From positions 62,001 to 126,000 of the forward strand of contig NZ_CXWE01000010.1 in the NCBI RefSeq assembly GCF_001404515.1: a DNA stretch of 64,000 nucleotides, given 5' to 3'. The notes below the pieces were generated by a model that was not told the DNA's origin, ran no database searches, and was given only the letters and a program-made list of their open reading frames with translations. The stretch is from Roseibium album (GTDB lineage Bacteria; Pseudomonadota; Alphaproteobacteria; Rhizobiales; Stappiaceae). Position numbers and translations under genes: made by a program. Positions 17,517-26,793 of this stretch are shown piece after piece. The first letter of the stretch is position 1. Every line of letters begins with the position of its first letter.

Positions 17517-18464
17517 ATGCTGCAATATTTCCTGAAACGCCTGCTGTCTCTTGGGTTGAGCCTCGTGGCTGCATCCATCGTGATTTTCCTGGCCCTCGAA
17601 GTCGTGCCCGGAGATCCTGCCGCGTACATGCTTGGCATCAACGCACAGGAAGACACGCTGAATGCCCTGCGTGAACAGCTTGGTCTGAACGGTACGATCC
17701 TCCAGCGTTATCTGTCCTGGGCCGGCGGTCTGCTCGTTGGTGATTTCGGCACGTCCTACACCTACAGGATACCGGTGGCGGAATTGATTGGTGAACGTTT
17801 GTGGGTATCGCTGCCGCTTGCACTCTATGCCCTGACGCTCAGCACGATGATCGCCTTTCCGGCCGGAATCTGGGCGGCTTCCAGGCGCGGTTCCTATGTG
17901 GACACAGGCGTGATGGGGGTGACCCAGCTTGGTGTGGCGATCCCGAATTTCTGGTTCGCCATGCTGATGGTGCTGGTCTTCGCGATCAATCTGCGCTGGT
18001 TTTCCGCAGGCGGCTTTCCAGGCTGGGACGAAGGTGTGCTTGCAGGTCTCAAGGCTCTGACTTTGCCTGCGGTTGCGCTTGCGCTGCCGCAGGCAAGCAT
18101 TCTGACACGCGTCATGCGCTCCAGTCTGCTCGATACGCTCGGGGAGGATTTCATACGCTCCGCCCGGGCAAAGGGGCTCACTAGAGGTCAGGCAATGTGG
18201 CGCCATGCCTTGCGCAATGCCCTGATTCCGGTCCTCACCATCATGGGGCTCCAGTTCTCGTTCCTGCTGGCCGGCGCGATCATTATCGAGAATGTCTTTT
18301 ATCTGCCCGGTCTTGGTCGCCTGGTCTTTCAGGCGATCAGTTCCCGCGATCTGATTGTCGTCGAAAGCGTGGTGATGCTTCTGGTCTTTGCTGTCATCCT
18401 CGTCAATTTTTCCGTCGACCTCGCTTATGCACTTGTCGATCCGCGTTTGCGGGGTCGGAGATGA
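17517..18464 (+). CDS. ABC transporter permease (DppB-like)
   Basis: A 315-residue inner-membrane permease of the dipeptide type, with six predicted membrane segments, an N-terminal LQYFLKRLLSLGLSLVAASI helix and VVPGDPAAYMLG typical of DppB/OppB. The cytoplasmic coupling loop is visible as RSARAKGLTRGQAMWRHALRNALIP. It forms a heterodimer with the following DppC-like subunit, to which it is joined by an ATGA overlap at 18461-18464. It lies 99 bases after the binding-protein gene, behind the hairpin at 17432. Confidence 0.92.
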   Translation: MLQYFLKRLLSLGLSLVAASIVIFLALEVVPGDPAAYMLGINAQEDTLNALREQLGLNGTILQRYLSWAGGLLVGDFGTSYTYRIPVAELIGERLWVSLPLALYALTLSTMIAFPAGIWAASRRGSYVDTGVMGVTQLGVAIPNFWFAMLMVLVFAINLRWFSAGGFPGWDEGVLAGLKALTLPAVALALPQASILTRVMRSSLLDTLGEDFIRSARAKGLTRGQAMWRHALRNALIPVLTIMGLQFSFLLAGAIIIENVFYLPGLGRLVFQAISSRDLIVVESVVMLLVFAVILVNFSVDLAYALVDPRLRGRR

Positions 18465-19291
18465 AAATGCTCCTGCACAACAGGTCCATGCTGCCGGGTG
18501 TTGTCCTGACAATTGTCTTTGCGGGTGCGGCGATTGTCAGTCTGGTCTGGGTGCCCTACGACATTACCATCCTGAACATCGCCGACCGGATGAAGACGCC
18601 AAGTCTGATACATCCATTTGGAACCGATCAGTTCGGCCGGGATATCCTGAGCATGATCATGGTCGGTGCGCGCACCTCCATCGCAGTCGCGCTGGTGGCG
18701 GTCGGCATCGGCATGCTGGCGGGAGTGCCACTTGGTCTGGCAGCAGCTGCCCGGAGGGGCAGCCTTCCGGACGAGATCATCATGCGCACGAACGATCTTG
18801 TTTTCGCCTTCCCCAGCCTGTTGATCGCGGTGATGATCACCGCCGTTTTCGGGGCATCGGCACTGAATGCGATCATCGCCATCGGGATCTTCAACATTCC
18901 GGTCTTCGCGCGGCTGACGCGCGGCGCGGCCCTGACGCTTTGGAGCCGTGAATACATCATGGCGGCGCGGGTCGCCGGAAAGGGCGCGGCCCGTATCTCG
19001 GTGGAGCATATCCTGCCGAACGTGACCAACCTGCTTATTGTTCAGGGAACCATTCAGTTTTCTCTCGGCATCCTTGCCGAGGCAGGTCTGAGCTATGTCG
19101 GGCTCGGGGCGCAACCGCCGACGGCGAGTTGGGGGCGCATGCTCGCGGACAGCCAGACAATGATCTCTCTTGCACCGCATCTGGCTTTGTTTCCGGGCCT
19201 CGCCATCCTGCTGACGGTTCTCGGTCTCAATCTGCTGGGCGATGGTTTGCGCGACCTGCTCGACCCGAAGCTCAGGAGGGCGCGAACGTGA
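18461..19291 (+). CDS. ABC transporter permease (DppC-like)
   Basis: A 276-residue DppC/OppC-type permease: a short N-terminal membrane segment, then the HPFGTDQFGRDILSMIMVGART signature (here preceded by SLI) and the coupling motif around AARVAGKGAARISVEHILPN, ending AGLSYVGLGAQPP. The ATG at 18461 overlaps the previous stop; an in-frame extension upstream runs inside dppB in another frame and is not credible. Its own stop overlaps the GTG start of the ATPase gene. Confidence 0.92.
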   Translation: MKMLLHNRSMLPGVVLTIVFAGAAIVSLVWVPYDITILNIADRMKTPSLIHPFGTDQFGRDILSMIMVGARTSIAVALVAVGIGMLAGVPLGLAAAARRGSLPDEIIMRTNDLVFAFPSLLIAVMITAVFGASALNAIIAIGIFNIPVFARLTRGAALTLWSREYIMAARVAGKGAARISVEHILPNVTNLLIVQGTIQFSLGILAEAGLSYVGLGAQPPTASWGRMLADSQTMISLAPHLALFPGLAILLTVLGLNLLGDGLRDLLDPKLRRART

Positions 19292-20877
19292 GCCTTCTTG
19301 TTGTCGACAACCTGTCGCTATCGATCCACGGGACACCCATCCTCAAGGATGTCTCGATGAAGGTCGATCCCGGGCGGATTCTGGGCGTGATCGGCGAAAG
19401 TGGCTCAGGCAAGTCTATGACCGCGTTCAGCGTTCTCCACCTGTTGCCGAACGGCGCGGACCTGAGCGGGAACATATCGCTGGCGGGACAAGATATTCTG
19501 AGCTGCAGCGAACAGCAACTCTGCGGCATCCGCGGACGGGACGTCGGCATGGTGTTTCAGGAACCCATGACCGCGCTGAATCCGCTGCAGACTATCGGCG
19601 CACAGGTCGCGGAAACGATCCTAATTCATGAACGGGTACCGAAAGCCGAAGCCCTTGCGCGGGCGGCCGAGGCCTTGCGCCGGGCAGAGTTGCCCGAGGA
19701 GAAATTCCCGCTGTCGCGCTATCCGCACGAGCTGTCAGGTGGTCAGCGGCAGCGGGTGGTAATTGCCATGGCAATTGCGCTCCGCCCGAAACTCCTGATC
19801 GCGGACGAACCGACAACGGCACTTGATGTGACCACCCAGGCGCAAATCCTGGCGCTTCTGAAACGGCTGGTCGCCGAGGACGGCATGGGACTGATGCTGA
19901 TAAGCCACGACCTGGCGGTCGTCGCCGATCTGGCAGACGACCTTGTTATCATGCGCAGGGGCGAAATCGTCGAGAGCGGCGCCGCGCAACATCTTTTTCG
20001 CAATATGCGGCATCCCTATTCACGCGCACTGCTCGAAGCTTCAGGTCATGTACCCGAACGAGCAACCTCGGCCAGGACAATGCCGCTGCTTCGGCTACAA
20101 AATGTGGTTCGGGAATATGAGAGCCACGTTCACGGGTGGTGGGGAAGGACAGATCGGTTCCGCGCGGTTGACGAGGTCAGTTTCGAAATTCGCAAGGGTG
20201 AAAGCCTGGGGCTTGTCGGGGAATCAGGTTGCGGCAAGTCCACGCTGACCCGTGCAATCCTTGGTCTGGAAGAAATCCAGGGCGGTGAGATACTGCTCGA
20301 TGGAAAGTCGGTGGCAAGTGATCACCAGGCCAACAGGGATGTGTGCCGGCGCATGCAGGTTGTCTTTCAGGACCCCTATGGCAGTTTCAACCCTCGATGG
20401 CGCGTTGACCGTCTGATAACGGAGCCGTTTCACTTGCTTGACGATCCCCCGCGTGGATCCGTGCGTGAGGCGGCAATCGTCGAAGCGTTGGAAAGCGTCG
20501 GGATGACCGCAGATGACAGCGACAAGTACATTCACGAATTCAGCGGCGGACAGCGTCAGCGGATCGCGATCGCGCGCGCGCTCATCATCAGACCCGAGTT
20601 GATCATACTGGACGAGGCAGTTTCCGCGCTCGATGTATCGGTGCGCGCTCAGGTGCTGGACCTCCTTGCGGATCTCGGCGACAGATTTGGTCTCACCTAT
20701 TTGTTTATTTCCCACGACCTCAGTGTCGTGCGCTCGATTACCGAGCGCGTGCTTGTCATGAAGTCCGGCAGGATCGTCGAGGAGGGGCCAACAGATCGTG
20801 TTTTCGACAGGCCGCAGCATGACTACACCAAACAACTCGTTGCCGCGACGCCGGTTCTGCCGGCTGATGTAGCCTGA
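19288..20877 (+). CDS. ABC transporter ATPase, fused double-domain (DppD-DppF/YejF-like)
   Basis: A 529-residue fusion of two ATP-binding cassettes. Domain 1 has Walker A GESGSGKS (36-43) and signature LSGGQRQR; domain 2 has Walker A GESGCGKS (311-318) and FSGGQRQR. Both have an LIADEPTTALD or LILDEAVSALD Walker B. The start is GTG at 19288, overlapping the permease stop and preceded by AGGAGG at a suitable distance; longer in-frame readings lie inside the permease gene. It powers import by the permease pair. The second importer in this window uses two separate ATPase genes instead, so the two systems are not recent copies. Confidence 0.93.
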   Translation: MSLLVVDNLSLSIHGTPILKDVSMKVDPGRILGVIGESGSGKSMTAFSVLHLLPNGADLSGNISLAGQDILSCSEQQLCGIRGRDVGMVFQEPMTALNPLQTIGAQVAETILIHERVPKAEALARAAEALRRAELPEEKFPLSRYPHELSGGQRQRVVIAMAIALRPKLLIADEPTTALDVTTQAQILALLKRLVAEDGMGLMLISHDLAVVADLADDLVIMRRGEIVESGAAQHLFRNMRHPYSRALLEASGHVPERATSARTMPLLRLQNVVREYESHVHGWWGRTDRFRAVDEVSFEIRKGESLGLVGESGCGKSTLTRAILGLEEIQGGEILLDGKSVASDHQANRDVCRRMQVVFQDPYGSFNPRWRVDRLITEPFHLLDDPPRGSVREAAIVEALESVGMTADDSDKYIHEFSGGQRQRIAIARALIIRPELIILDEAVSALDVSVRAQVLDLLADLGDRFGLTYLFISHDLSVVRSITERVLVMKSGRIVEEGPTDRVFDRPQHDYTKQLVAATPVLPADVA

Positions 20878-20887
20878 AGGAGGCACC

Positions 20888-22342
20888 ATGACTGACGTTC
20901 TGGACCTGTGGTTTGATCCGTCCCGTTGCCTGATAAACGGCAACTGGGTTGCTCCGGCGGGCGGTCGGCACCTGCCGCTGCACAACCCCTCGACCGGCGA
21001 AAGGATAGGCTCGATTGCAAGGGGAGCGGCTGAAGATGTCGATGCGGCGGTCGCAGCCGCACACGTCGCCTGGCAGGGTACATGGGGCAAAACGACTGCG
21101 GTTGAGCGCGGGCGTCTTCTCTTAAAGCTGCGCGAACTGGTCCTGGAAAAGGTGGAGGATCTGGCGCGCATCGAGGCCATTGATGTGGGCAAGCCGCTGA
21201 AGCAGGCCCGGGCGGATGCGATCGCCCTTGCACGATATCTCGAATTTTACGGCGGTGCTGCTGACAAACTTCATGGGGACACCATTCCCTATCTGGACGG
21301 CTACACGGTCTACACATTGCGTGAACCGCACGGCGTCACGGGACATATCGTACCCTGGAACTATCCGATGCAGATCATCGGCCGTTCGGTCGGAGCTGCG
21401 CTTGCAACAGGCAATGCATGCGTTCTGAAACCTGCCGAAGATGCCTGCCTGACGGCGCTTGCCTTTGCTGACCTGGCTGTGAAAGCCGGGCTGCCTGCAG
21501 GTGCCCTGAACGTCGTTCCGGGTCTTGGCGCCGAGGCAGGCGCGGCGCTTTCGGCCCACCCTGGGGTGCATCATGTCAGCTTCACCGGTTCGGTGGCCAC
21601 GGGAGCCCAGGTTCAGACCGCGGCAGCAAGAAACGTCGTTCCCGTTACGCTTGAACTAGGCGGCAAATCCCCACAGCTCGTATTCGCGGATGCGGACCTC
21701 GATGCCGCGCTTCCCTTTCTGGTCAACGCGGGGATCCAGAACGCCGGTCAAACCTGTTCGGCCTCATCCCGGATACTCGTTCATCGGTCGATTCAGGATC
21801 GGCTTGTTCAGCGCATGGCTGAAAGGTATACGGCGCTCAAGGTGGGTCCGGCGCTTGCCGACCTCGATGTCGGTCCTCTGATCTCGGCCAGACAGCAGGG
21901 GATTGTCTCAAGCTTTCTGGATCGGGGCGATGATCTTGAGAAGGTGGCCGAAGGGTCTTTCCAGGATGCCCCGGAAGGCGGAAGCTACGTCAGGCCGACA
22001 CTGTTTGCAGGTGTCTCGCCCTCCCACACCCTGGCGCGTGACGAGATCTTCGGTCCGGTGCAGGTCGTCATTCCGTTCGATGATGAGGATGAAGCCGTCG
22101 CGATAGCCAATGGCACAGACTACGGGCTTGTTGCCAGTATCTGGTCGCGAGACGGCGCACGGCAGTTGAGACTGGCCAGGAAAATCCGCTCCGGGCAGAT
22201 TTTTATCAACAACTACGGTGCGGGCGGCGGTGTCGAATTGCCTTTCGGCGGCATCGGCAAGTCCGGCCATGGGAGGGAGAAGGGCTTCGAAGCGCTTTAT
22301 GGCTTCACGACACTGAAGACGGTCGCGGCCTATCACGGGTGA
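20888..22342 (+). CDS. NAD(P)-dependent aldehyde dehydrogenase
   Basis: A 484-residue aldehyde dehydrogenase of the ALDH superfamily, oxidising an aldehyde to the acid with NAD(P)+. The catalytic Cys290 lies in GQTCSASSR and the general base Glu256 in LELGGKSP; VPWNYPMQ is the cofactor-site motif and EIFGPVQ is near the C-terminus. Length is normal for betaine-aldehyde or aminoaldehyde dehydrogenases; substrate unknown. It starts 10 bases after the ABC ATPase with GAAGGAGG before the ATG, so it belongs to the M20-ABC operon and probably oxidises an aldehyde from the imported compound. Confidence 0.93.
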   Translation: MTDVLDLWFDPSRCLINGNWVAPAGGRHLPLHNPSTGERIGSIARGAAEDVDAAVAAAHVAWQGTWGKTTAVERGRLLLKLRELVLEKVEDLARIEAIDVGKPLKQARADAIALARYLEFYGGAADKLHGDTIPYLDGYTVYTLREPHGVTGHIVPWNYPMQIIGRSVGAALATGNACVLKPAEDACLTALAFADLAVKAGLPAGALNVVPGLGAEAGAALSAHPGVHHVSFTGSVATGAQVQTAAARNVVPVTLELGGKSPQLVFADADLDAALPFLVNAGIQNAGQTCSASSRILVHRSIQDRLVQRMAERYTALKVGPALADLDVGPLISARQQGIVSSFLDRGDDLEKVAEGSFQDAPEGGSYVRPTLFAGVSPSHTLARDEIFGPVQVVIPFDDEDEAVAIANGTDYGLVASIWSRDGARQLRLARKIRSGQIFINNYGAGGGVELPFGGIGKSGHGREKGFEALYGFTTLKTVAAYHG

Positions 22343-22598
22343 AGGACATGTCTTGAAGCGCGATGCGGATCGAATTTGGCACTATCAAGAAGAGACAGGC
22401 ATACGAAACCACGGTCCGTTGTTGTTCACGATATGCCCGCCCTTGCCTTGAGCCGGGGTCGGTCAACCTGGTGGTGACCAGGTCCCGGATCAGGTCCGTG
22501 ACAGCATCCAGACGGCACCCTCGCGTCAACGCGGCAGGCAGCGCCGGACATTGCGCGACCCGAGCCTGGATGACGGAAGGAAAAGGCAGGAGAAACAA
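22343..22598 (+). other. Intergenic region before SDR gene
   Basis: This 256-base stretch carries no gene I can support. A short open frame (22363-22602) has no recognisable domain or clear ribosome site. There is a small dyad CCTGGT-ggtg-ACCAGG (22467-22482) that could be an operator or weak hairpin. It may contain the promoter of the SDR gene. Confidence 0.4.
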
Positions 22599-23339
22599 AT
22601 GAGATTGCAGGGAAAAACGGCCATTGTCACCGGAGGTGCGTCGGGCTTCGGGGCTGGAATTGTACGCAAGTTTGCAGCAGAAGGCGCGAAGGTTCTGATC
22701 GCTGATCTCAATATGGACATGGCGGAGGAGATTGCAGGCGAAGTCAGAGGTGTCGCCATGAAAGTCGATGTGGCCAGCAATGCCAGTGTTCAGTCGCTGG
22801 CTGAAGCGGCAGCACACAGCATCGGCTCTGTCGACATTCTCGTGAACAACGCCGGGGTGACCCATCTTCCGATGCCCATGCAGGACGTGAGCGAGGAGGA
22901 GTTCGACAGGGTATTCGCGGTCAATTGCAAGTCGGTCTACCTGACCGCACGCCATTTTGTGCCATTGATGACCGCCGCAGGGACCGGTGCGATCTTGAAT
23001 GTTGCGTCCACGGCCGGTCTCAGCCCGCGTCCGAGACTCAACTGGTACAATGCATCCAAGGGCTGGATGATCACAGCGACCAAGACGATGGCCGTGGAAC
23101 TCGCACCTTCAGGGGTACGCGTCAATGCAATCTGCCCGGTTGCGGGTGAGACGCCCTTACTGAAGAGTTTCATGGGAGAAGACACACCCGAGATACGGGC
23201 GAAATTCCTGTCAACGATCCCGATTGGACGATTCTCGACACCGGAAGATATGGGCAATGCAGCCTGTTTCCTGTGTTCTGACGAAGCTGGAATGATCACG
23301 GGCGTTGCGATGGAAGTTGATGGTGGGCGTTGCGTGTGA
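22599..23339 (+). CDS. SDR family oxidoreductase
   Basis: A 246-residue short-chain dehydrogenase/reductase of the classical type. The Rossmann TGGASGFG motif (11-18), NNAG in the middle, and the catalytic Tyr150/Lys154 pair (YNASK) are present, with a normal C-terminal AMEVDGG end. I choose ATG 22599 (MRLQGKT) because GGCAGGAG precedes it and it gives the usual N-terminus; the in-frame start at 22551 adds a non-homologous tail. A RidA-family gene follows after 80 bases. The exact alcohol/ketone substrate is unknown. Confidence 0.92.
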   Translation: MRLQGKTAIVTGGASGFGAGIVRKFAAEGAKVLIADLNMDMAEEIAGEVRGVAMKVDVASNASVQSLAEAAAHSIGSVDILVNNAGVTHLPMPMQDVSEEEFDRVFAVNCKSVYLTARHFVPLMTAAGTGAILNVASTAGLSPRPRLNWYNASKGWMITATKTMAVELAPSGVRVNAICPVAGETPLLKSFMGEDTPEIRAKFLSTIPIGRFSTPEDMGNAACFLCSDEAGMITGVAMEVDGGRCV

Positions 23340-23419
23340 CAGAACCACACAAACCGAAGAAAGCAACGGCCATCGTGAGGCCGGCCAAGGTGTAACCGAA
23401 ACAAGCATTTGAGGAAAAG

Positions 23420-23764
23420 ATGATTGAACGCAAGCACGTCTCTGCCCGCATGAGCAAGATTGTGAAGCACAACGGCGTGGCCTATCTGTGCGGCCAGGTC
23501 GGAAACGCTGGCGACAGCGTTGCTGACCAGACAAGCGAATGCCTGTCCCGCGTCGACGTATTGCTTGAAGACGCCGGGTCTTCAAGAGAAAAAATGTTGC
23601 AGGTGGTTATCTGGCTTGCCGATATGTCGGACTTCGCCGAGATGAATGCAGTCTGGGACGCATGGGTTCCGGAGGGGTATGCACCGGCCCGTGCGTGTGG
23701 CGAAGCAAAGCTCGCAAGACCTGAACTCAAGGTGGAAATCATTGTCACGGCGGCATGTGACTGA
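23420..23764 (+). CDS. RidA family protein
   Basis: A 114-residue RidA (YjgF/YER057c/UK114) family protein. Such proteins are trimeric; many hydrolyse reactive enamines/imines to ketones and ammonia, others work in specific catabolic routes. The chorismate-mutase-like pattern AYLCGQVG, SREKMLQVVIWLADM and the C-terminal PELKVEIIVTA are visible. The segment around PARACGE is where RidA-subfamily members carry their key Arg. Context beside an SDR and downstream of the amide-type catabolic genes suggests deamination of an amino compound; inference only. Confidence 0.9.
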   Translation: MIERKHVSARMSKIVKHNGVAYLCGQVGNAGDSVADQTSECLSRVDVLLEDAGSSREKMLQVVIWLADMSDFAEMNAVWDAWVPEGYAPARACGEAKLARPELKVEIIVTAACD

Positions 23765-24010
23765 CTGCAAGAGTGTTTCCCCAAAACGGGTGACATTTCG
23801 AATTGGGTGAGGCCCTGCAGAATGCTGAACGAGATGACATGGCTGAGAAAACAATCGTGACGTCACTCGCCTCTGTATGACGGGCAATCAGTTTGGGTCT
23901 TTCGATCACGTCTTTGTTTGAAAAAGGGGTTTGTCAACGGCGCGGAAAGGGTCAGTATCCCGAAGCTTCGCTTGGGAAGCGGCATGAGTGTTTACAGGGA
24001 TACTGAAAAA

Positions 24011-24643
24011 ATGATCAAGGTACACGGCCGTATTTCGTCCGCCAACGTTCAGCCGGTGATCTGGTGCCTGGAAGAGCTCGGGGTTGAGTACGAGCGACTG
24101 GATGTCGGTGGCCCGTTCGGCGGCAATGACACCCCCGGGTATCTGGCAATGAATCCCCTCGGACTGGTGCCGGTTCTCGAACAGGATGGGCAGGCTTTGT
24201 CCGAATCCGCCACAATCCTGCGATACTTGATGCGCCGCTACGGTGGCCATCCGGCCGACCCCATGGCCGCTGCACAGATCGAGCGCTGGGGGGACATGTC
24301 GAGGCAGCATATTTACACACCCCTGATCCCGACAATATTCTGGCAGACCATCCGGACACCGGCGAATGAACGCGACAATGCAGCCGTTGCGAGTGCGGCC
24401 GGCGTGCTCAGGCAATCGATGCAGATCGTTCAGGATATGATCGAAGGGGCCTTCATCGGCGGCGATTCGCTGAACCTGGCTGACTTCCAGATTGGCAGTC
24501 TTCTTTACCGCTACTACGAGCTCGAATTTGAGCGGGCAGACCTGCCGGGCCTGCGCGCCTATTATGATCGTTTGTGCGATCGGCCCGCGTACCGTGACTT
24601 CGTCATGATCGATTTCATGGGCATGAAGGTTCCAGGCGCCTGA
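24011..24643 (+). CDS. Glutathione S-transferase family protein
   Basis: A 210-residue GST-like protein with an N-terminal thioredoxin-like domain (about 1-80: VHGRISSANVQPVIWCLEELG, LGLVPVLEQDGQALSESATILRYL) and a C-terminal helical domain (about 90-205). The Ser in RISSANV occupies the position of the catalytic Ser in theta/beta-like bacterial GSTs. I choose the ATG at 24011 (MIKVHGR) with AGGGA upstream; in-frame starts at 23918 (TTG) and 23984 would add residues without homology. It converges on the hydrolase gene with a hairpin between them. Confidence 0.88.
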   Translation: MIKVHGRISSANVQPVIWCLEELGVEYERLDVGGPFGGNDTPGYLAMNPLGLVPVLEQDGQALSESATILRYLMRRYGGHPADPMAAAQIERWGDMSRQHIYTPLIPTIFWQTIRTPANERDNAAVASAAGVLRQSMQIVQDMIEGAFIGGDSLNLADFQIGSLLYRYYELEFERADLPGLRAYYDRLCDRPAYRDFVMIDFMGMKVPGA

Positions 24644-24662
24644 CAACGGTTACCTGCCAGGC

Positions 24663-24695
24663 AAAAAAAGAGGCCGCCCGGTGGGGTGGGCGGCC
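24663..24695 (-). terminator. Rho-independent terminator for the monooxygenase-hydrolase pair
   Basis: On the minus strand GGCCGCCC and GGGCGGCC arms (24688-24695 and 24672-24679) with an 8-base loop are followed by a run of seven Ts (24669-24663). This is a strong terminator just past the hydrolase stop, also serving as a barrier to the convergent GST transcript. Confidence 0.85.
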
Positions 24696-24776
24696 CGAAG
24701 TCGAATTGCGGGGTAGAGGGAATTTTCCGGACCGGCCCCGCATATCGGTCCAGAGAAAATCTGCATCGGCTCCGGC

Positions 24777-25574
24777 TCAGCCACCTTCAGTCAGAAAATC
24801 CAATACGGCACGGTTAAAGGCTTGCGGTGCGTTGATGTTGGCAACGTGAGCCGCGTCCGGAATCTCGACGTATCGTCCACCCGGCGTCGCATCGGCCATC
24901 GCACGCATGACGTCCGGCGCAGCGCCCTTGTCGTGGCTGCCGCCCACATAAAGGGTCGGAATAGTGATCTTGTGGAGGTGCCGGTAGTAGTCAAGACCTT
25001 GCAACGCCCGGCAATTCGAAATGTAACCTTCCGGTTCGTGAGACAGGATCATGCGCTGAATTTGCCCGGCCGCTTGTGGATTGGCCTCGATCCAGTCAGG
25101 TGTGAACCACGTTGCCATCGTTCCTTCGACGATCCCCGCCATGCCGTTTTCTTCGACCTTGCCGATTCGATCGTCCCACATGGCCCTGAAGGGCGGCGGC
25201 GCGTCCGAACGCCCGTCTGCACAGACCACGCGCTCGATCCGCTCCGGATACGTGATAGCAAGTCCGAGCCCCGTCATGCCGCCTTTGGAAAGACCCATGA
25301 ATCGGGCCGTTTCAATTCCCAGTTTGTCCATCAGGCCGATCACGTCGCCAACAAGCTGATCAAAGGTGTAAGGACCTGGTGGAACGTCTGATTTGCCGTG
25401 ACCGCGCGTATCATATCGCAGCACCTGAAAATGTTTTCCGAGCTCGGGAATTTGCGGGTCCCACATCTCCGCACTTGCACCGAGAGAATTCGACAGGATC
25501 AGCCAGGGTGCGCCTTTGGGGCCGTCTATATAGGTTTGAAGGCTATGATTGCCGAGATCGACGCGTCCCGTCAT
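24777..25574 (-). CDS. Alpha/beta hydrolase, 3-oxoadipate enol-lactonase-like
   Basis: A 265-residue alpha/beta hydrolase closely resembling PcaD-type enol-lactonases: the oxyanion region LSNSLGASAEMWDPQ, YDTRGHGKSD, nucleophile elbow GLSKGG (Ser96), an Asp in GSHDKGA and a catalytic His243 (DAAHVANI). PcaD opens 3-oxoadipate enol-lactone in protocatechuate breakdown, but no other pca gene is nearby, so a different lactone or ester is likely. Its ATG overlaps the stop of the flavin-dependent monooxygenase (ATGA, 25571-25574), a strong hint that it hydrolyses the monooxygenase product. Confidence 0.88.
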   Translation of the reverse strand: MTGRVDLGNHSLQTYIDGPKGAPWLILSNSLGASAEMWDPQIPELGKHFQVLRYDTRGHGKSDVPPGPYTFDQLVGDVIGLMDKLGIETARFMGLSKGGMTGLGLAITYPERIERVVCADGRSDAPPPFRAMWDDRIGKVEENGMAGIVEGTMATWFTPDWIEANPQAAGQIQRMILSHEPEGYISNCRALQGLDYYRHLHKITIPTLYVGGSHDKGAAPDVMRAMADATPGGRYVEIPDAAHVANINAPQAFNRAVLDFLTEGG

Positions 25575-26677
25575 TGCGCAGCCTGCGTTTTGGAGGAAAT
25601 GGCGGCGTTGAACGCGGGTTTCACCTTTTCGGCCAGCAGGACCATTGAGCGTCTGCCAAGTTCCGGATCGACCCAGTCCTTGCCGGCATAAAGCAATATG
25701 CCGAAGTCGCCGACGGTCTCCCTGTATGCCAGGAGGTCATCGGTCACCTTGTCGGGTGTTCCCCAGGTGACCAGGTTTTCCAGGACACTCTCCAGCGTAA
25801 CTTCCTCGTCGGGCTGATCGCGGTGTGTCTTGAAAAGGCCAAGGCGGTTGTTCTTGCGCATCTTGGTGAGGATCTGCTTGTAGTAGAACCGGTACGGACT
25901 GTCCGGGCCGAGTGCATATTCACGGGCGGTGTCCAGATCGTCGGCAACAAAGACAGACCTTGCAACACGCCAATTCTCGGTCAGCGCGGGCCGACCGATC
26001 CGCTCGCAGCCCTCGACATATTTCGGCCAGTGGCTGGCGACCCACTGAGGCATCAGAAAGTTCGCGCTGATCGGATCCCAGCCTCGGGCGGCCGCCTCTG
26101 TGACGCCCTTGGAAAACGGTGCGACGGCAGTCACGACGATGGGCGGATGCGGTCGCTGCAGAGGCTTCGGCATGATGCCCTGGCCGATTTCGGCCATGCT
26201 GGTGCGTTCGGTCGTGATCTTCCAGTGCTTGCCTTCGATGTTGTAGGGCGCTTCACCTTCCCAGATCTTCAGGACGGTGTTGATGCCTTCCAGAAACATT
26301 TCGTTGCGGTCAGCGTCCAGATTGCCGAAAACTTCCGCGTCAGACAGGAGACCTCCAGGCGAAATGCCGAAATTGAACCTGCCGTCCAGCATGTGATCAA
26401 GCATGGCGACCTGAGCTGCAACGGCCGCCGGATGGGCATTGGGCATGTTTACCGTACCGGTTCCAAGGCGCATGTTTTTGACGGCGCTCGCCAGCGAAGC
26501 GATGAACATGGCGCAGGAAGTGATGTTTTCGGCCTGGTCGGTGACATGCTCACCACAATAAGCTTCCGTGAAACCCAACTCGTCCGCGAGCAGGAAAGCT
26601 TCCCTGTCTTCCTTGAGCGTCAACCGCCAGTCTTTATCCAGCGGGTGGATCGGCATCGTAAAGAAACCGAGTTCCAT
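25571..26677 (-). CDS. LLM-class flavin-dependent monooxygenase
   Basis: A 368-residue luciferase-like (bacterial luciferase fold) flavin monooxygenase. The N-terminal MELGFFTMPIHP, LADELGFTEAYCGEH and GTGTVNMPNAHP blocks and the later GRFNFGISPGG are typical of this class. These enzymes use FMNH2 from a separate reductase to insert one oxygen atom, often in Baeyer-Villiger or C-S/C-N cleavage. A flavin reductase gene lies 1 kb away beyond the LysR gene. Coupled by ATGA overlap to the hydrolase. Substrate unknown. Confidence 0.92.
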   Translation of the reverse strand: MELGFFTMPIHPLDKDWRLTLKEDREAFLLADELGFTEAYCGEHVTDQAENITSCAMFIASLASAVKNMRLGTGTVNMPNAHPAAVAAQVAMLDHMLDGRFNFGISPGGLLSDAEVFGNLDADRNEMFLEGINTVLKIWEGEAPYNIEGKHWKITTERTSMAEIGQGIMPKPLQRPHPPIVVTAVAPFSKGVTEAAARGWDPISANFLMPQWVASHWPKYVEGCERIGRPALTENWRVARSVFVADDLDTAREYALGPDSPYRFYYKQILTKMRKNNRLGLFKTHRDQPDEEVTLESVLENLVTWGTPDKVTDDLLAYRETVGDFGILLYAGKDWVDPELGRRSMVLLAEKVKPAFNAAISSKTQAAQ

Positions 26678-26747
26678 GGGCCTTCTCCTCCAAAGCGCGT
26701 GTCATTGATCTGGATCAAACTTTATTCCGGGGCTGGTGTTTGGGAAA

Positions 26748-26774
26748 ATTATAAGTACTAAACTGAGTTATCAA
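26748..26774 (-). promoter_or_regulatory. Probable sigma-70 promoter of the monooxygenase gene
   Basis: Minus-strand TTGATA (26774-26769) and TATAAT (26753-26748) are separated by 15 bases, about 70 bases before the monooxygenase ATG. The spacing is short, which is common in activator-dependent promoters and fits control by the divergent LysR protein. Confidence 0.5.
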
Positions 26775-26793
26775 GAAATCTAATGAGGTTCGG

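Noticed and set aside
17085..18512. A 475-codon minus-strand open frame across the binding-protein end and the DppB gene
   Set aside because: It crosses the terminator hairpin and two well-supported genes; the His/Gln/Arg-rich translation has no domain.
22363..22602. Short plus-strand open frame before the SDR gene
   Set aside because: Composition is Arg-rich, no domain is seen and it ends just inside the SDR start; it is more likely non-coding leader.
24777..25574. A pca (protocatechuate) cluster based on the enol-lactonase-like gene
   Set aside because: No pcaB, pcaC, pcaG/H or pcaIJ homologue is visible; the CMD-family gene at 39575 has the redox CXXC-H motif of alkylhydroperoxidase-like proteins rather than a PcaC look.
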